From Caldanaerobacter subterraneus (lineage in GTDB: Bacteria; Bacillota; Thermoanaerobacteria; Thermoanaerobacterales; Thermoanaerobacteraceae): 64,000 bases of DNA. How positions within the stretch are numbered: the stretch's first letter is position 1; each line of letters begins with the position of its first letter. Of the stretch, positions 8,360-17,931 are shown piece by piece. The translations under genes and the position numbers were made by a program. The notes under the pieces are model-generated. The model worked only from the letters and a program-made list of their open reading frames with translations, was not told the DNA's origin and ran no database searches. The stretch lies in the NCBI RefSeq assembly GCF_004345675.1, contig NZ_SLWU01000011.1, positions 1 to 64,000 of the forward strand, in the 5' to 3' direction.

Positions 8360-9499
8360 GTGAGAGAGCTATTTTTGGTTATGAACAATACTGTAAAGTT
8401 ATTTTTTAGAAGGAAAGGGAATATTATTTTATTGATTTCTGGTATTATAATTCCACTTTTCTTTTTGCTTTTTACCTATGGTGGCAGCGGACAGCTTAGA
8501 ATAGGTGTTGTAGATAAAGATAAAAGTCTGATTTCGGCAGATTTAATTAATTCATTGGAAAAAACGGATAAATTCAAGGTTGTTTTCTTAAAAGAAGATG
8601 AGATAAATGATAAAGTATCGAAAGGAAAAGTTGACAGCGCTATAGTGATTCCTCAAAGATTTGAAGAAGAAATTTTGAAAGGAAATCCAAAGGATGTAGA
8701 GATTGTATCAATAAAAGGGGAAGAAACCACCTTATTTTTGAAAAGTTATCTTGACCGCAAGATAAATGTTCTTTACAATTTGAGTAAGGCATCCGAAGGA
8801 AATAAAGAAAATTTTTATAAGATGTACAACCTTTATAAGAACAGTCCTTTTAGCTTGAAAACATATATTGTTGAAGATATAGGGAAGACGGCAGTGGCAA
8901 CAACAAGAAGTTTAGGATTTTTTATAATGTTTTTGATGTTTAGTACTTTTAATATTTCTAATTTTATACTTGTGGAGAAGAGAGATAAAACTTTTTACAG
9001 AATTTTTGCTTCTCCTTTAAAGTCAAGAACTTATTTAGCGAGCAATTTTTTGGTAAATTTGATTTTGACAGTTTTTCAAATAGCTTTTATACTTGCGTTG
9101 ATTACCTTTATATTAAACTTAAGCTTCACAAAAGCGACATTTGATGTTTTTTTAGTACTGGTTTCTTTTGGAATAACCTCTATTGGTTTAAGTTCAATGA
9201 TAGTTGCTTTTTCACCCTCTACAAGTTATTCTAATGTCTTGTCTACTTTAATTATTACACCTACTTGTATGTTAGGGGGAACTTTCTGGCCATTATATTT
9301 AATGCCAAAATCATTTCAAAAGCTTTCTGATTTTATACCACAGAAATGGGCAATAGACGCTATAGAAAAAATTCAAATGGGTGGTAGTTTAAGCGATGTT
9401 TATATGAATATAATCATACTGTTGGCTTTTGCATTAACCTTTATCCTGTTAGGAATATATAAAATTAAAACTTCTGAAAAAATGGGAGATTTTATCTAA
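8360..9499 (+). CDS. ABC-2 type exporter, permease subunit 2
   Basis: A 379-residue paralogue of the preceding permease with the same order: N-terminal helix, extracytoplasmic domain, then a C-terminal bundle (FFIMFLMFSTFNISNFIL ... IIILLAFALTFILLGIY). FASPLKSRTYLASNFL matches the coupling region of its partner. It starts with GTG 8360 immediately after the partner's TAA, using GGGAGG within that gene's end. Zero spacing supports obligatory co-expression. A REP hairpin lies 15 bp downstream and may end the transcript. Confidence 0.88.
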   Translation: MRELFLVMNNTVKLFFRRKGNIILLISGIIIPLFFLLFTYGGSGQLRIGVVDKDKSLISADLINSLEKTDKFKVVFLKEDEINDKVSKGKVDSAIVIPQRFEEEILKGNPKDVEIVSIKGEETTLFLKSYLDRKINVLYNLSKASEGNKENFYKMYNLYKNSPFSLKTYIVEDIGKTAVATTRSLGFFIMFLMFSTFNISNFILVEKRDKTFYRIFASPLKSRTYLASNFLVNLILTVFQIAFILALITFILNLSFTKATFDVFLVLVSFGITSIGLSSMIVAFSPSTSYSNVLSTLIITPTCMLGGTFWPLYLMPKSFQKLSDFIPQKWAIDAIEKIQMGGSLSDVYMNIIILLAFALTFILLGIYKIKTSEKMGDFI

Positions 9500-9513
9500 T
9501 TTATATGTTATAA

Positions 9514-9544
9514 TCAGACAAGGGGGACGGTTCCTTTTGTCTGA
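9514..9544 (+). repeat. REP hairpin, left flank of RAYT
   Basis: A 31-nt imperfect palindrome with arms TCAGACAA and TTGTCTGA around the core GGGGGACGGTTCC. The near-identical inverted copy is at 10401-10431, so the transposase gene between them is bracketed. Further copies are at 17756-17838 and 32815-32845. Confidence 0.9.
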
Positions 9545-9569
9545 ATTATTATTTTTGGAGTGGATATAA

Positions 9570-10373
9570 ATGCCTAGAAAGTCAAGAGTTAAAAGCAAGA
9601 GTGGATATTATCATGTGATGTTGCGGGGAAATGAAAAGAAAAATATATTTAACAATGATGATGATAAAAAGCGCTTTATAGAAATATTGGCAGAGAAAAA
9701 GCTAGACGGGAAGTTTTATTTAACTGCTTTTTGTCTAATGAGTAACCATGTTCATTTGATGATCAAGGAAGGCAATGAAGATTTGTCAAGTTCTATTAAG
9801 AGGATTGCAGGAACTTATGTTTCTTATTTTAATAAAAAATACGATAGGACAGGGCATTTATTTCAAGATAGGTTTAGAAGTGAGCCAGTTGAAGATGAGA
9901 GTTACGTTATAGCATTAGTAAGATACATTCATCAGAATCCGGTAAAAGCGGGACTAGTGAAAGAAGTTTCTGATTATAAGTGGAGCAGTTATAGCTGTTA
10001 TCTTAACGATAATGATAAAATGTGTCAAATTGTAGATACAGAGTTGATTTTAGGTATTTTCTCTGATGATAAAAAGAAAGCTATAGAACAGTTTAAGAAA
10101 TATATGGAGCAGACAGAAGGCACTGAAATTTTTATCGACATTGAGGAAGAAAAAATGAGTACGGAAGAAGCCAAAGAGTTATTTAAAAAAATGGCAATGG
10201 AATTTGGGATTAAAGATATAGAAAATCTGGAAATTAAAAAACGTAAAGAATGGCATGACTTAATAAAAAAATACAGAGAAAAAACAGGACTTTCAATTAA
10301 AGATATTGCTTCTATTGCTGGGGTGACTAGGTATAGTATACATAAGATTTTGAAAGAAAAAGGCAAAGCCTGA
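9570..10373 (+). CDS. REP-associated tyrosine transposase (RAYT, Y1 family)
   Basis: A 267-residue single-strand endonuclease of the Y1/IS200-like HUH class. Visible are SGYYHVMLRGNEKKNIF at the N-terminus, the metal-binding NHVHLMI (HUH) near residue 62, the Tyr-bearing RIAGTYVSYFNKKYDRTGHLFQDRF region, and YIHQNPVKAGLV. The C-terminal 60 residues (LIKKYREKTGLSIKDIASIAGVTRYSIHKILKEKG) look like a helix-turn-helix, often seen in this subgroup. RAYTs are held to mobilise or maintain REP hairpins, and here matching hairpins flank the gene in inverted orientation. Ribosome site GGAGTGG. Identification is firm; activity is unknown. Confidence 0.93.
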   Translation: MPRKSRVKSKSGYYHVMLRGNEKKNIFNNDDDKKRFIEILAEKKLDGKFYLTAFCLMSNHVHLMIKEGNEDLSSSIKRIAGTYVSYFNKKYDRTGHLFQDRFRSEPVEDESYVIALVRYIHQNPVKAGLVKEVSDYKWSSYSCYLNDNDKMCQIVDTELILGIFSDDKKKAIEQFKKYMEQTEGTEIFIDIEEEKMSTEEAKELFKKMAMEFGIKDIENLEIKKRKEWHDLIKKYREKTGLSIKDIASIAGVTRYSIHKILKEKGKA

Positions 10374-10400
10374 CTATATAGCCTGATTAAATTTAAAAGA

Positions 10401-10431
10401 TCAGACGGAAGGAACCGTCCCCTTTGTCTGA
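10401..10431 (-). repeat. REP hairpin, right flank of RAYT (inverted)
   Basis: A 31-nt palindrome carrying the complement of the 9514-9544 copy (core GGAACCGTCCCC), differing at a few arm positions. It ends 26 bp before the next gene. Confidence 0.9.
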
Positions 10432-10457
10432 TTGTCTGGGAAGAAAGGAGAAAGTGT

Positions 10458-11699
10458 ATGGGGCTTTTTGACCAGATAAAATTTCTGCCAAGGGAAGTAA
10501 AAATTTTTGTGGCAACAGAGGCATTTTTAGGGATAGGAATGGGTATTTTAGGGTTTGTGCTAAATTTCCACTTTTTAGCTTTGAATATTTCACCTGAAGA
10601 GATTGGCGCTTTAAACTCTATAGGCACTTTTGTCATGGGGCTTTTTTCACTGCCTGCAGGATTTATGGCAAGGCATTTTGGGAGGAAAAGGGTATTTATA
10701 ACGGGGATTGTACTGATAGGATTGGGCTATTTGATGTTTGGAATTGGGACCACCCTTTATGCCTTTTATCCGGCCCAAATAATACAGTTTATAGGGGTTT
10801 CACTTTTGGTTTCCACTGAAATACAGCTTCTCTTTTCTTATGCAGGGTCAAATGAAATGGAGACCTTAAGTTACAGCCTTCTTTTCGCGGTTTTTACGCT
10901 TTTTAGTGGAATAGGGACTCTTATGGGGGGATTTATCCCGCAGTTTCTCAAGTATGGTACCACTAAATATCAGTGGTCAATATACATATCTGCCTTGTCT
11001 ATCTTTTTAGTGGCAATTTTGAGGGGATTATTTTTGCCCTGCCGCAATAACAATAGGCTTAATAGTGCAGAAAAGATTGAGACAAAAAATTTAACAGAGA
11101 ATTTTAAAGAGCATTTGAACAGCAAAATAATAATTTTGACATTATATCTATTTTTAATGGGGATAGTATTTTCATTGGTTATACCTTTTCAGAATGTCAT
11201 AATAAAATTTACCACAGGGTGGCATGATGAGGCTGTCTCTTACGTTTTGACTGCCAATGGTATAATTCTGTTCTTTGCCTCTATAATAATGCCTTGGCTT
11301 ATAAATGAGCTGGGAGTAATTAGGTCTTATTACTACGTGTACGCTATAAATATAGGGCTGGCTTTCATTCTTTACTTTAAGATGCTTCCCATTGCTTTTG
11401 TGTTAATTTTCCTTTTAAGGAGTGGTAGCTTTACACTTTTTCTCAATATGGTGGACAGCCAAACGATGTCTGCTGTAGAGGAAGATAAGAGAGATTTTTT
11501 TGGAGGTGCCAGAACTTTTTTGAGGAGCATAGGAGGGGCTATTGGAAGCTTTATAGCAGGGTATGTAATTCAAAGAGGTAAGAGTACTCTTCCTTTTCTG
11601 ATTACTTCTTTGGTTCTTTTGATTAGCTTTGTGTACTTCGAATTTTTGGTGAAACCCATTTTTATAAAAGAACTTGAAAAAAAGGAGGAGGGCATGTAG
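10458..11699 (+). CDS. MFS transporter
   Basis: A 413-residue major facilitator protein with about 12 hydrophobic helices. The loop 2-3 signature reads GFMARHFGRKRVFI (GxxxxxxGRKR) near residue 75, and a longer central loop (about 190-215) separates the two halves. Substrate is not evident; the family includes drug exporters and sugar carriers. GGAG behind ATG 10458 is a good ribosome site. Its TAG ends one base before the stop codon of the convergent oppF gene, so the two genes meet tail to tail with no spacer and share a terminator hairpin. Confidence 0.88.
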   Translation: MGLFDQIKFLPREVKIFVATEAFLGIGMGILGFVLNFHFLALNISPEEIGALNSIGTFVMGLFSLPAGFMARHFGRKRVFITGIVLIGLGYLMFGIGTTLYAFYPAQIIQFIGVSLLVSTEIQLLFSYAGSNEMETLSYSLLFAVFTLFSGIGTLMGGFIPQFLKYGTTKYQWSIYISALSIFLVAILRGLFLPCRNNNRLNSAEKIETKNLTENFKEHLNSKIIILTLYLFLMGIVFSLVIPFQNVIIKFTTGWHDEAVSYVLTANGIILFFASIIMPWLINELGVIRSYYYVYAINIGLAFILYFKMLPIAFVLIFLLRSGSFTLFLNMVDSQTMSAVEEDKRDFFGGARTFLRSIGGAIGSFIAGYVIQRGKSTLPFLITSLVLLISFVYFEFLVKPIFIKELEKKEEGM

Positions 11700-11735
11700 C
11701 TATACTAAGTGGCAAGCTACATAATGCCCTCCTCC
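11677..11735 (-). terminator. terminator of the opp operon, overlapping both convergent genes
   Basis: On the minus strand the arm at 11735-11716 pairs with 11700-11684 (17 of 20 bases, one three-base bulge) and is followed by seven T that lie inside the end of the MFS gene. The upstream arm codes the end of OppF. Confidence 0.85.
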
Positions 11736-12665
11736 TACATCTCTAAACTCAGGAACTTGTTCTTTACATATGTCCTTTGCAAAAGGACATCTTGTGTGGA
11801 ATTTGCAGCCTTTTGGCGGGTTTGCTGGACTTGGTATATCTCCTTCTAGTATTATTCTCTCTCTTTTTAAGTCCGGGTCAGGTATTGGCACTGCAGAAAG
11901 AAGTGCCTGCGTGTAAGGATGCAGTGGATGGTCAAAGAGTTCATCTCTTGATGCCATCTCTACAATATTGCCCAGATACATTACAGCAACTCTTGTGCTT
12001 ATGTGTTCCACCACGCTCAAATCGTGAGAGATGAAAAGATAAGTAAGGCCTTTTTGTTGCTGCAAATCCATCAAAAGATTTATTATCTGTGCCTGTATTG
12101 ACACGTCTAAAGAAGAGACAGGCTCGTCTAAGACTATAAATTCAGGGTCTAAAATGAGTGCGCGAGCTATTCCTATTCTCTGCCTTTGACCGCCAGAGAA
12201 TTCATGGGGATATCTATCTATGTGATATGAAGCCAGTCCGCACATTTCTAATGCTTCTATTACTCTATCTCTTAATTCGTTTTTTGAGACAAGGCCGTGG
12301 TCTAATAAGGCTTCTCCTACTGCATCCCCTATTCTAAGCCTGGGATTTAAAGAGCTAAAGGGGTCCTGGAATACCATCTGCATTTTGGGGCGAAGTTTTC
12401 TAAGCTCGCTTTTTTTGAGGCTATGTATAGGAATACCTTTAAAAAGAACGTCTCCATCCGTCTTGTCGTAAAGCCTTATTATAGTACGGCCTACAGTGCT
12501 CTTCCCACAGCCAGATTCTCCTACAAGGCTTAAGGTTTCCCCTTTATTTATAGTGAAGCTTACTCCATCTACGGCTTTTACGTATCCTATTGTGCGTTGC
12601 AAAACTCCTCCTCTTATAGGGAAGTATTTTTTTAAATTTTTCACTTCAATCAAAGGTTCGCTCAT
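11700..12665 (-). CDS. oppF: oligopeptide ABC transporter ATPase, OppF type
   Basis: One of the two ATPases that power peptide uptake. Walker [10 protein letters not shown] near residue 48, signature [15 protein letters not shown], Walker [13 protein letters not shown], and the C-terminal oligopeptide/dipeptide extension with the Cys-rich segment [14 protein letters not shown]. About 321 residues. I start at ATG 12665 ([10 protein letters not shown]), which overlaps the oppD stop as ATGA with AGGAGAG at the right distance; a GTG three codons upstream lacks room for a ribosome site. Last gene of the oppABCDF operon. Confidence 0.94.
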   Translation of the reverse strand: MSEPLIEVKNLKKYFPIRGGVLQRTIGYVKAVDGVSFTINKGETLSLVGESGCGKSTVGRTIIRLYDKTDGDVLFKGIPIHSLKKSELRKLRPKMQMVFQDPFSSLNPRLRIGDAVGEALLDHGLVSKNELRDRVIEALEMCGLASYHIDRYPHEFSGGQRQRIGIARALILDPEFIVLDEPVSSLDVSIQAQIINLLMDLQQQKGLTYLFISHDLSVVEHISTRVAVMYLGNIVEMASRDELFDHPLHPYTQALLSAVPIPDPDLKRERIILEGDIPSPANPPKGCKFHTRCPFAKDICKEQVPEFRDVGGGHYVACHLV

Positions 12666-13645
12666 TTTTTCCACTCTCCTTCGTACAGCCAGCAGGCCAC
12701 TTTATGACCATTTTCATCAGCGACAAAAGGAGGCATCTTTTTGCGGCAGACGTCCATTGTGTATTCGCATCTGTCGCTGAAATAACAGAAATCTCCAAGA
12801 TCTATCGGGTTTGGCACCTGACCTGGTATGGTATAAAGCCTTTCTTGCCTTCTTCCAATCACAGGCTTTGCTTTTAAGAGGCCTCTCGTGTATGGGTGTT
12901 TGGGGTTTTTGAAAAGCTCTCTCACTGGAGCTTCTTCTATGACTTTCCCTGCGTACATCACCACCACGTAATCCGCCATTTCAGCCACAATTCCTAAATC
13001 GTGGGTTATGAGCATGAGAGCCATTTTTTTCTCTTCTTTGAGCCTTCTTAAAAGGTCAAGTATCTGAGCCTGTATGGTAACATCTAGAGCGGTTGTAGGT
13101 TCATCAGCGATTAAAAGTTTGGGGTCGCAGCTTATGGCCATTGCTATCATTATGCGCTGCCTCATTCCGCCGCTTAGCTCATGAGGATAGCTTGTCATAA
13201 TCTGTTCAGCGCGGGGAATTCCAACCTGCTTTATAAGTTCAATAGCTTTGTTCCAGGCTTCCTTTTTTGTCATGTGTTTGTGAAGCATCAGAGGTTCCAT
13301 CAGCTGGTCTCCTATTGTGAGAACAGGGTTTAATGAGGTCATAGGCTCCTGGAATATCATTCCTATTTCATTTCCCCTGATTCTTCTCATCTCAGCATCG
13401 CTTAATTTAAGGATATCTCTCCCATCAAATATTATCTCTCCACCTACGATTTTACCAGGAGGAGATTGGATCAGTCTCATTAGAGAAAGAGCGGTTACAC
13501 TTTTTCCACACCCTGATTCCCCAACGACGCAGACGGTTTCACCCTCGCGAATTGAAAAGCTGACATCATTTACTGCTTTTACAACACCTTCTTCGGTGTA
13601 GAAGTAGGTTTTAAGATTGCGAAATTCTACAATATTTCTTGCCAT
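12662..13645 (-). CDS. oppD: oligopeptide ABC transporter ATPase, OppD type
   Basis: The partner ATPase of OppF, 327 residues. Walker [10 protein letters not shown] near residue 40, signature [15 protein letters not shown], Walker [13 protein letters not shown], switch His ITHDLG, and the oligo_HPY tail with RCEYTMDVC. It binds the inner face of the OppBC pore. ATG 13645 follows AGGAGGAG. It lies 11 bp after oppC and overlaps oppF by 4 bp, consistent with coupled translation. Confidence 0.94.
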   Translation of the reverse strand: MARNIVEFRNLKTYFYTEEGVVKAVNDVSFSIREGETVCVVGESGCGKSVTALSLMRLIQSPPGKIVGGEIIFDGRDILKLSDAEMRRIRGNEIGMIFQEPMTSLNPVLTIGDQLMEPLMLHKHMTKKEAWNKAIELIKQVGIPRAEQIMTSYPHELSGGMRQRIMIAMAISCDPKLLIADEPTTALDVTIQAQILDLLRRLKEEKKMALMLITHDLGIVAEMADYVVVMYAGKVIEEAPVRELFKNPKHPYTRGLLKAKPVIGRRQERLYTIPGQVPNPIDLGDFCYFSDRCEYTMDVCRKKMPPFVADENGHKVACWLYEGEWKK

Positions 13646-13656
13646 TTCAACTCCTC

Positions 13657-14577
13657 CTAAATCTTTTGTCTTGGGTCAAAAGCGTCCCTCAAAGCGTCGC
13701 CTACGAAGTTAATAGCAAGGACAGTAAGCATTATGGCAACGCCTGGCGGAATCCATAGCCACGGACGCTTTGCAAAGTCTATCATATTATTGGCGGCAGA
13801 AAGCATATAACCCCAAGAAGGTGTTGGAGGTACGACTCCTAAGCCTAAAAAGCTCAAAGCAGATTCTGAGATTATAGAACTTGCAACTCCTAGTGTTCCG
13901 GCGACAATTACTGTTGGCAAGACGTTGGGGAAAAGGTGTTTTATTATCTTCTTGCTATCTCTTAAACCCAAAACTTCTGTTGCCAGCATGAATTCCTGCT
14001 CTTTTAAACTTAAAATCTGGCTTCTTACAAGCCTTGCAACTCCAACCCATGAGATAATACCCAATATGAACATGACGTAGTATATCCTATGAGCCGGAGG
14101 TATCTTCAAGTCGGACATTATGGCACCCATCACTATCAATATTGGAAGCCCAGGCATAGCGTATATGATATCTGCGATTCTCATTATTATGACATCTACC
14201 CATCCTCCGTAATATCCGGAGATTGCCCCCAAAGACACGCCAATTAATAGAAGTATCAGAGTAGCAGCTATACCTACTGTGAGAGATATTCTACCTGCAA
14301 GCATAAGCCTCAATAGCACATCTCTTCCAAGGTTGTCTGTTCCAAGCCAGTGCTCTTTACTTGGGGGTTGATTTGCCTTTGTCACATCGGGTACGTCCTG
14401 ATGTGGGGAAAAATAAGGTCCTATGAAGGCAAATAAAATCATAAAGGTCAGTATTACAAGACCTAAAATAGCGTATTTGTTCTTTATAAAGCGGCGAAAA
14501 GCGTCTTGCCAGAGTGAAGTACCGCCTCTTTTTTTGTTTTTCCTCCTGTAATCGAGAGTTGGAGTCGGTCTTTCCAA
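13657..14577 (-). CDS. oppC: oligopeptide ABC transporter permease, OppC type
   Basis: A 306-residue inner-membrane permease. An N-terminal cytoplasmic stretch with GGTSLWQDAFRRFIKNKYA leads to the first helix (ILGLVILTFMILFAFIGPYF), a periplasm-facing loop (HWLGTDNLGRDVLLRLM, typical of OppC/DppC), and five further helices. The EAA coupling loop is ATEVLGLRDSKKIIKHLFPN. Start is TTG 14577 preceded by GAGGAGGG seven bases upstream; no in-frame ATG fits. The usual partner of OppB directly upstream. Confidence 0.93.
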   Translation of the reverse strand: MERPTPTLDYRRKNKKRGGTSLWQDAFRRFIKNKYAILGLVILTFMILFAFIGPYFSPHQDVPDVTKANQPPSKEHWLGTDNLGRDVLLRLMLAGRISLTVGIAATLILLLIGVSLGAISGYYGGWVDVIIMRIADIIYAMPGLPILIVMGAIMSDLKIPPAHRIYYVMFILGIISWVGVARLVRSQILSLKEQEFMLATEVLGLRDSKKIIKHLFPNVLPTVIVAGTLGVASSIISESALSFLGLGVVPPTPSWGYMLSAANNMIDFAKRPWLWIPPGVAIMLTVLAINFVGDALRDAFDPRQKI

Positions 14578-14590
14578 ATTTTATCCCTCC

Positions 14591-15556
14591 TCATTTAAGC
14601 CTTACCCTCGGATCGGCTATTCCGTATAATACATCTGCCAGTATATTTGCCAAGATTGTGAGTACTGTGATTAACATGGTATATCCTAAGAAGAGAGGAT
14701 AATCCCTCACGTAAATTGCCTGCAAGACTACTTTTCCTATTCCCGGCCAGTTGTATATTCTCTCTGTTATCATTGCACCTGCAAATAGGCTTGGTATTTC
14801 AAGTGTGAAGAGAGTGATTAAAGGCAAAAGTGCATTTCTCAAAGCATGTTTAAAAATAACAGTCCTTTCCTTTAATCCTTTCGCTCTCGCTGTCCTTATA
14901 TAATCCTGTTTGATAACCTCTAGCATATTGGCTCTGAAGTAGCGGCTTAAGCCCCCTACACTTATCAGAGTCAAGGTTGCAACGGGGAGTACCATATGCT
15001 TAGCTACATCCATTATATAGGCCCATCCAGTGTAGTTTGAACCTGTGGTTATCATTCCACCTACTGGGAACCATCTCAAATCTACAGCGAAAAATTTAAG
15101 TAAAACTAGTCCCAGGAAGAAAGATGGCAGGGAATATAACATAAAAATTATCAAAGTAGCTATCGTGTCAAAGACAGAGTACTGTCGGACTGCCGAGTAT
15201 ATGCCTATTATTGAGGCGATCAACCATTCAAAAAACATTATGGCAACTCCTAAAAGGAAAGAGTTCCATATAAAGTCGTTTATCACGCTTATAACCGGTT
15301 TTTTAAACATTAAAGAGTCTCCCATTTCGCCTCTTAGCATGTTTCCAGCCCATCTTAAATATCTTTCTGGTAAAGGCTTGTCAAGGCCATATAGCGCTCT
15401 TAACTGTTCCATTCTCTCCGGAGTCATTTTAGGGTTTTCAAACTGCCTTGTTACGTAATCGCCAGGAGCAAGAGCAAAAATTAAAAATATTATTATGGAT
15501 GCTCCTATTAATGTTGGAATGCTCTGCAAAAGCCTTCTTATTATAAACTGTGTCAT
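14591..15556 (-). CDS. oppB: oligopeptide ABC transporter permease, OppB type
   Basis: A roughly 321-residue permease with six helices: TM1 is RRLLQSIPTLIGASIIIFLIF, followed by the OppB-type loop FENPKMTPERMEQLRALYGL and the EAA loop RTARAKGLKERTVIFKHALRN. The frame extends seven codons upstream to 15577, but that stretch contains the ribosome site AGGAGGGG, so ATG 15556 (MTQFIIRRLL) is the start. It is separated from oppA by a stable hairpin, which may let oppA be expressed at a higher level. Confidence 0.94.
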   Translation of the reverse strand: MTQFIIRRLLQSIPTLIGASIIIFLIFALAPGDYVTRQFENPKMTPERMEQLRALYGLDKPLPERYLRWAGNMLRGEMGDSLMFKKPVISVINDFIWNSFLLGVAIMFFEWLIASIIGIYSAVRQYSVFDTIATLIIFMLYSLPSFFLGLVLLKFFAVDLRWFPVGGMITTGSNYTGWAYIMDVAKHMVLPVATLTLISVGGLSRYFRANMLEVIKQDYIRTARAKGLKERTVIFKHALRNALLPLITLFTLEIPSLFAGAMITERIYNWPGIGKVVLQAIYVRDYPLFLGYTMLITVLTILANILADVLYGIADPRVRLK

Positions 15557-15578
15557 CAAATCCCCTCCTAAATGCATT

Positions 15579-15610
15579 GGAAAAGCCCGGCCCTAAGTCC
15601 GGGCTTTTCC
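15579..15610 (-). terminator. hairpin between oppA and oppB (partial terminator or mRNA stabiliser)
   Basis: GGAAAAGCCCGG and its perfect complement (12 bp) enclose an 8-base loop in the 60-bp gap between the binding-protein gene and the first permease gene. The T run is short, so readthrough to oppB is expected. Confidence 0.7.
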
Positions 15611-15618
15611 TACTTAAT

Positions 15619-17373
15619 TTAATACTGGAGAAGTTCTGCCTGATAGAGCGAGTAAGTGAAGTCTCTGAAAGATGAAATCTGGAATCCTACTACTCTCATG
15701 TTCTTGGCATTGAGGTCATGTCTCTGGTACATGAAGATGTATGGCAGGTCTTCATTGAGCACTTTGTAAAGCTCATGGTAGAGTTCTTTGCGCTTATTCA
15801 TATCTAACTCTTCGCGAGCTTTTACAATAAGCTCATCAACTTTTGGATTGGAGTATCCGTTTCTGTTCTGTGACCCTTTGGAGTGGAATATGTTGTATGG
15901 ATCTGGTTCAGCACTTAAGCCCCAAGCCATGAAGTACATGTCAAAAGTCTTTTCTTTGGCTTTCTTAATTTTATCAACTATTAAGTTAAACTCCATGGGT
16001 TCTGCTATAAACTCAATACCTAATTGTTTGTAGTTTTCAACAGCAATTGGCACTAAAGCGTCGTTAACAGGGTTTGGTGTTGACTGCAGGAAGTGAATTG
16101 TGAACTTTTCACCATTCTTATAGCGATACCCGTCAGGTCCTAGCTTCCAGCCTGCTTCTTCAAGGAGCTGCTTTGCCTTTTCTGGATCGTAGTTATATGG
16201 ATTTATTTCATCCTCAGGTGGATATGCCCAGGACACTTTTGACTGAGGAACGTTTCTCACTTCTGCCAGCCCCTGGTACACTGCGTCAACTATAGCTTTT
16301 CTGTTAAGACCGTATGTCAGAGCCTGGCGAACTCTTACATCCTGGAACTTTGGCTGATAGAAGTTAAAAGCGATATACCCATATCCGTTTGTGGGCAACA
16401 GTGCATAGTCTACAAATCCCAGGCTTTCAAGAAGCTCTACATTGTCCTTTTTAGCTGTGATGTTGGAAGTTTCATAGTCTGTTTCTCCTGCCTGTAACGC
16501 TTGAACTGCTGTTTCGTCTGTGGTCGTCTTGAAGATCAAATTCTTAATTTTTGGAGCACCTTTCCAGTAGTGCTCATTTGCTACTAAGCGCACTTCCTGA
16601 CCAGGTACAAATTTGTCAAATACATATGGCCCTGAACCAAGTGGCTTTTGCATTAAAGCCTTTATGCCCTCAAGATTTCCCTTCTTAAAGTCTTTTCCAT
16701 AGTAGTGCTTTGGAATTACAGGTATACCCAAATCTGACAAGCTAGTTCCCATGAGTTTTTCTAATTGAATTTGTATTGTGTAGTCATCTAAAACCTTTAT
16801 ACCTTCAATTTTATCTGCTTTGCCCTCCTGATACTCCTTAAATCCTACTATACCTGCAGGAGAGAGGTCAATTGGTCCATCGTAAGTTGGGTCTGCTAAT
16901 ACGTAGTAAGTAAATTCTACGTCATGGGCTGTTAAAGGCGTTCCATCACTAAATTGTACCCCTTTTCTTAAGTGGAAGGTGACAGTGTTATTATCTTTGT
17001 CCAAATCCCACTTCTCTGCAAGGCCAGGTATATATGTTCCGTCAAAGTTTACTTCTATTAAGCCATCAAATATAGCGCTTAAGACGTAATTGTCATAAGC
17101 TGTCTCATAGAAGAGTGGGTTAAATGTTCCTGCTGGCTCATGCAGACCTATTATGAGAGTGTCTGTACGAGATTTTGAAGCTTCTGGTATTTTTGAAGGG
17201 TCTTTTGCTTTTGTCCAGTTGTCGCTGTCCTGGACAGAAGCTGTTGGAGTTGTTTGTTCTTGCTTGGGCTGTTCGGATGGTTGTGTCTCCTGTGGTTTGC
17301 TACAAGCAGATAGGACAACTGATAGGGCGAAGACGAGCACCACTAAAAGAGGAAGCCATTTCTTTCTTAGCAT
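15619..17373 (-). CDS. oppA: oligopeptide-binding lipoprotein, OppA type
   Basis: The extracellular solute-binding protein that captures peptides for OppBCDF, about 584 residues. The signal peptide (LPLLVVLVFALSVVL) ends in a lipobox LSAC, giving a lipid-anchored Cys. The mature protein is a family 5 binding protein: NPLFYETAYDNYVLSAIFDG, then VTFHLRKGVQFSDGTPLTA, DVRVRQALTYGLNRKAIV and FDMYFMAWG. A Gln/Pro/Thr-rich linker follows the Cys. ATG 17373 is nine bases after the GGGGG ribosome site; TTG 17379 is the alternative. First gene of the operon, under the promoter listed next. Confidence 0.94.
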   Translation of the reverse strand: MLRKKWLPLLVVLVFALSVVLSACSKPQETQPSEQPKQEQTTPTASVQDSDNWTKAKDPSKIPEASKSRTDTLIIGLHEPAGTFNPLFYETAYDNYVLSAIFDGLIEVNFDGTYIPGLAEKWDLDKDNNTVTFHLRKGVQFSDGTPLTAHDVEFTYYVLADPTYDGPIDLSPAGIVGFKEYQEGKADKIEGIKVLDDYTIQIQLEKLMGTSLSDLGIPVIPKHYYGKDFKKGNLEGIKALMQKPLGSGPYVFDKFVPGQEVRLVANEHYWKGAPKIKNLIFKTTTDETAVQALQAGETDYETSNITAKKDNVELLESLGFVDYALLPTNGYGYIAFNFYQPKFQDVRVRQALTYGLNRKAIVDAVYQGLAEVRNVPQSKVSWAYPPEDEINPYNYDPEKAKQLLEEAGWKLGPDGYRYKNGEKFTIHFLQSTPNPVNDALVPIAVENYKQLGIEFIAEPMEFNLIVDKIKKAKEKTFDMYFMAWGLSAEPDPYNIFHSKGSQNRNGYSNPKVDELIVKAREELDMNKRKELYHELYKVLNEDLPYIFMYQRHDLNAKNMRVVGFQISSFRDFTYSLYQAELLQY

Positions 17374-17426
17374 CTTCAAAAATCCCCCTTACCTTTAATT
17401 TTGTTTTTATTTTGTAGACGATTACT

Positions 17427-17455
17427 ATTATAGCATATTTAATATTAGTTGGCAA
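17427..17455 (-). promoter_or_regulatory. opp operon promoter
   Basis: On the minus strand TTGCCA (17455-17450), a 17-bp spacer and TATAAT (17432-17427) form a sigma-A promoter about 50 bp upstream of oppA. The AT-rich stretch 17460-17700 upstream holds nothing else I can name. Confidence 0.8.
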
Positions 17456-17755
17456 GATAGCTGTTAAAAATGTAAAACATTTATGAAGAAATTTAATTTT
17501 GTGCAACCAAAATTAAAAAATATTAAAAAATTGCAGTAAATTTTAGTGATTTTTAAATTACCTATTTAAATTTTATGCTGTATCACAAAAGTTTAGTACT
17601 GTTTATCATAAATTTTTACAAAAAATCAATAAGTCTTCAAAAAAAGTTGTAAATTATGCACACATGGTTAAACGTTTTTATATTTATGAGTGTGAAAATG
17701 GTTTTCAAAAAGAGTCCAATTTAAAAATACTAAACAAAAAACAAAGGGAACAAAA

Positions 17756-17838
17756 CAGACAAAAGGGACGGTTCCTTACGACTGAATTTTTCAAGAGCTC
17801 TTTTAAATCAGACAAAAAGAACCGTCCCCTTTGTCTGA
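17756..17838. repeat. inverted pair of REP hairpins (BIME-like)
   Basis: Two 30-31 nt REP copies in opposite orientation, 17756-17785 (core GGGACGGTTCC) and 17808-17838 (core GAACCGTCCCC), separated by 22 bp that include the palindrome AAGAGCTCTT. They match the repeats flanking the RAYT gene 7 kb away. Confidence 0.9.
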
Positions 17839-17931
17839 TTCCTATCTGATTTTTTCACTGTTTTTTGGGAAAAACCTATTGAATTGGAGATATTTATTGG
17901 TTAATATAATACTATACCAGTAAATAAAGTG

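Noticed and set aside
10025-10636. 203-codon minus-strand frame opposite the RAYT and MFS genes
   Set aside because: It overlaps two well-supported genes and a REP; the Ser/Ile/Phe-rich translation is typical of an antisense shadow.
17664-17849. 61-codon plus-strand frame upstream of the TIM-barrel gene
   Set aside because: It reads straight through the inverted REP pair, has no ribosome site and ends in repeat-encoded residues.
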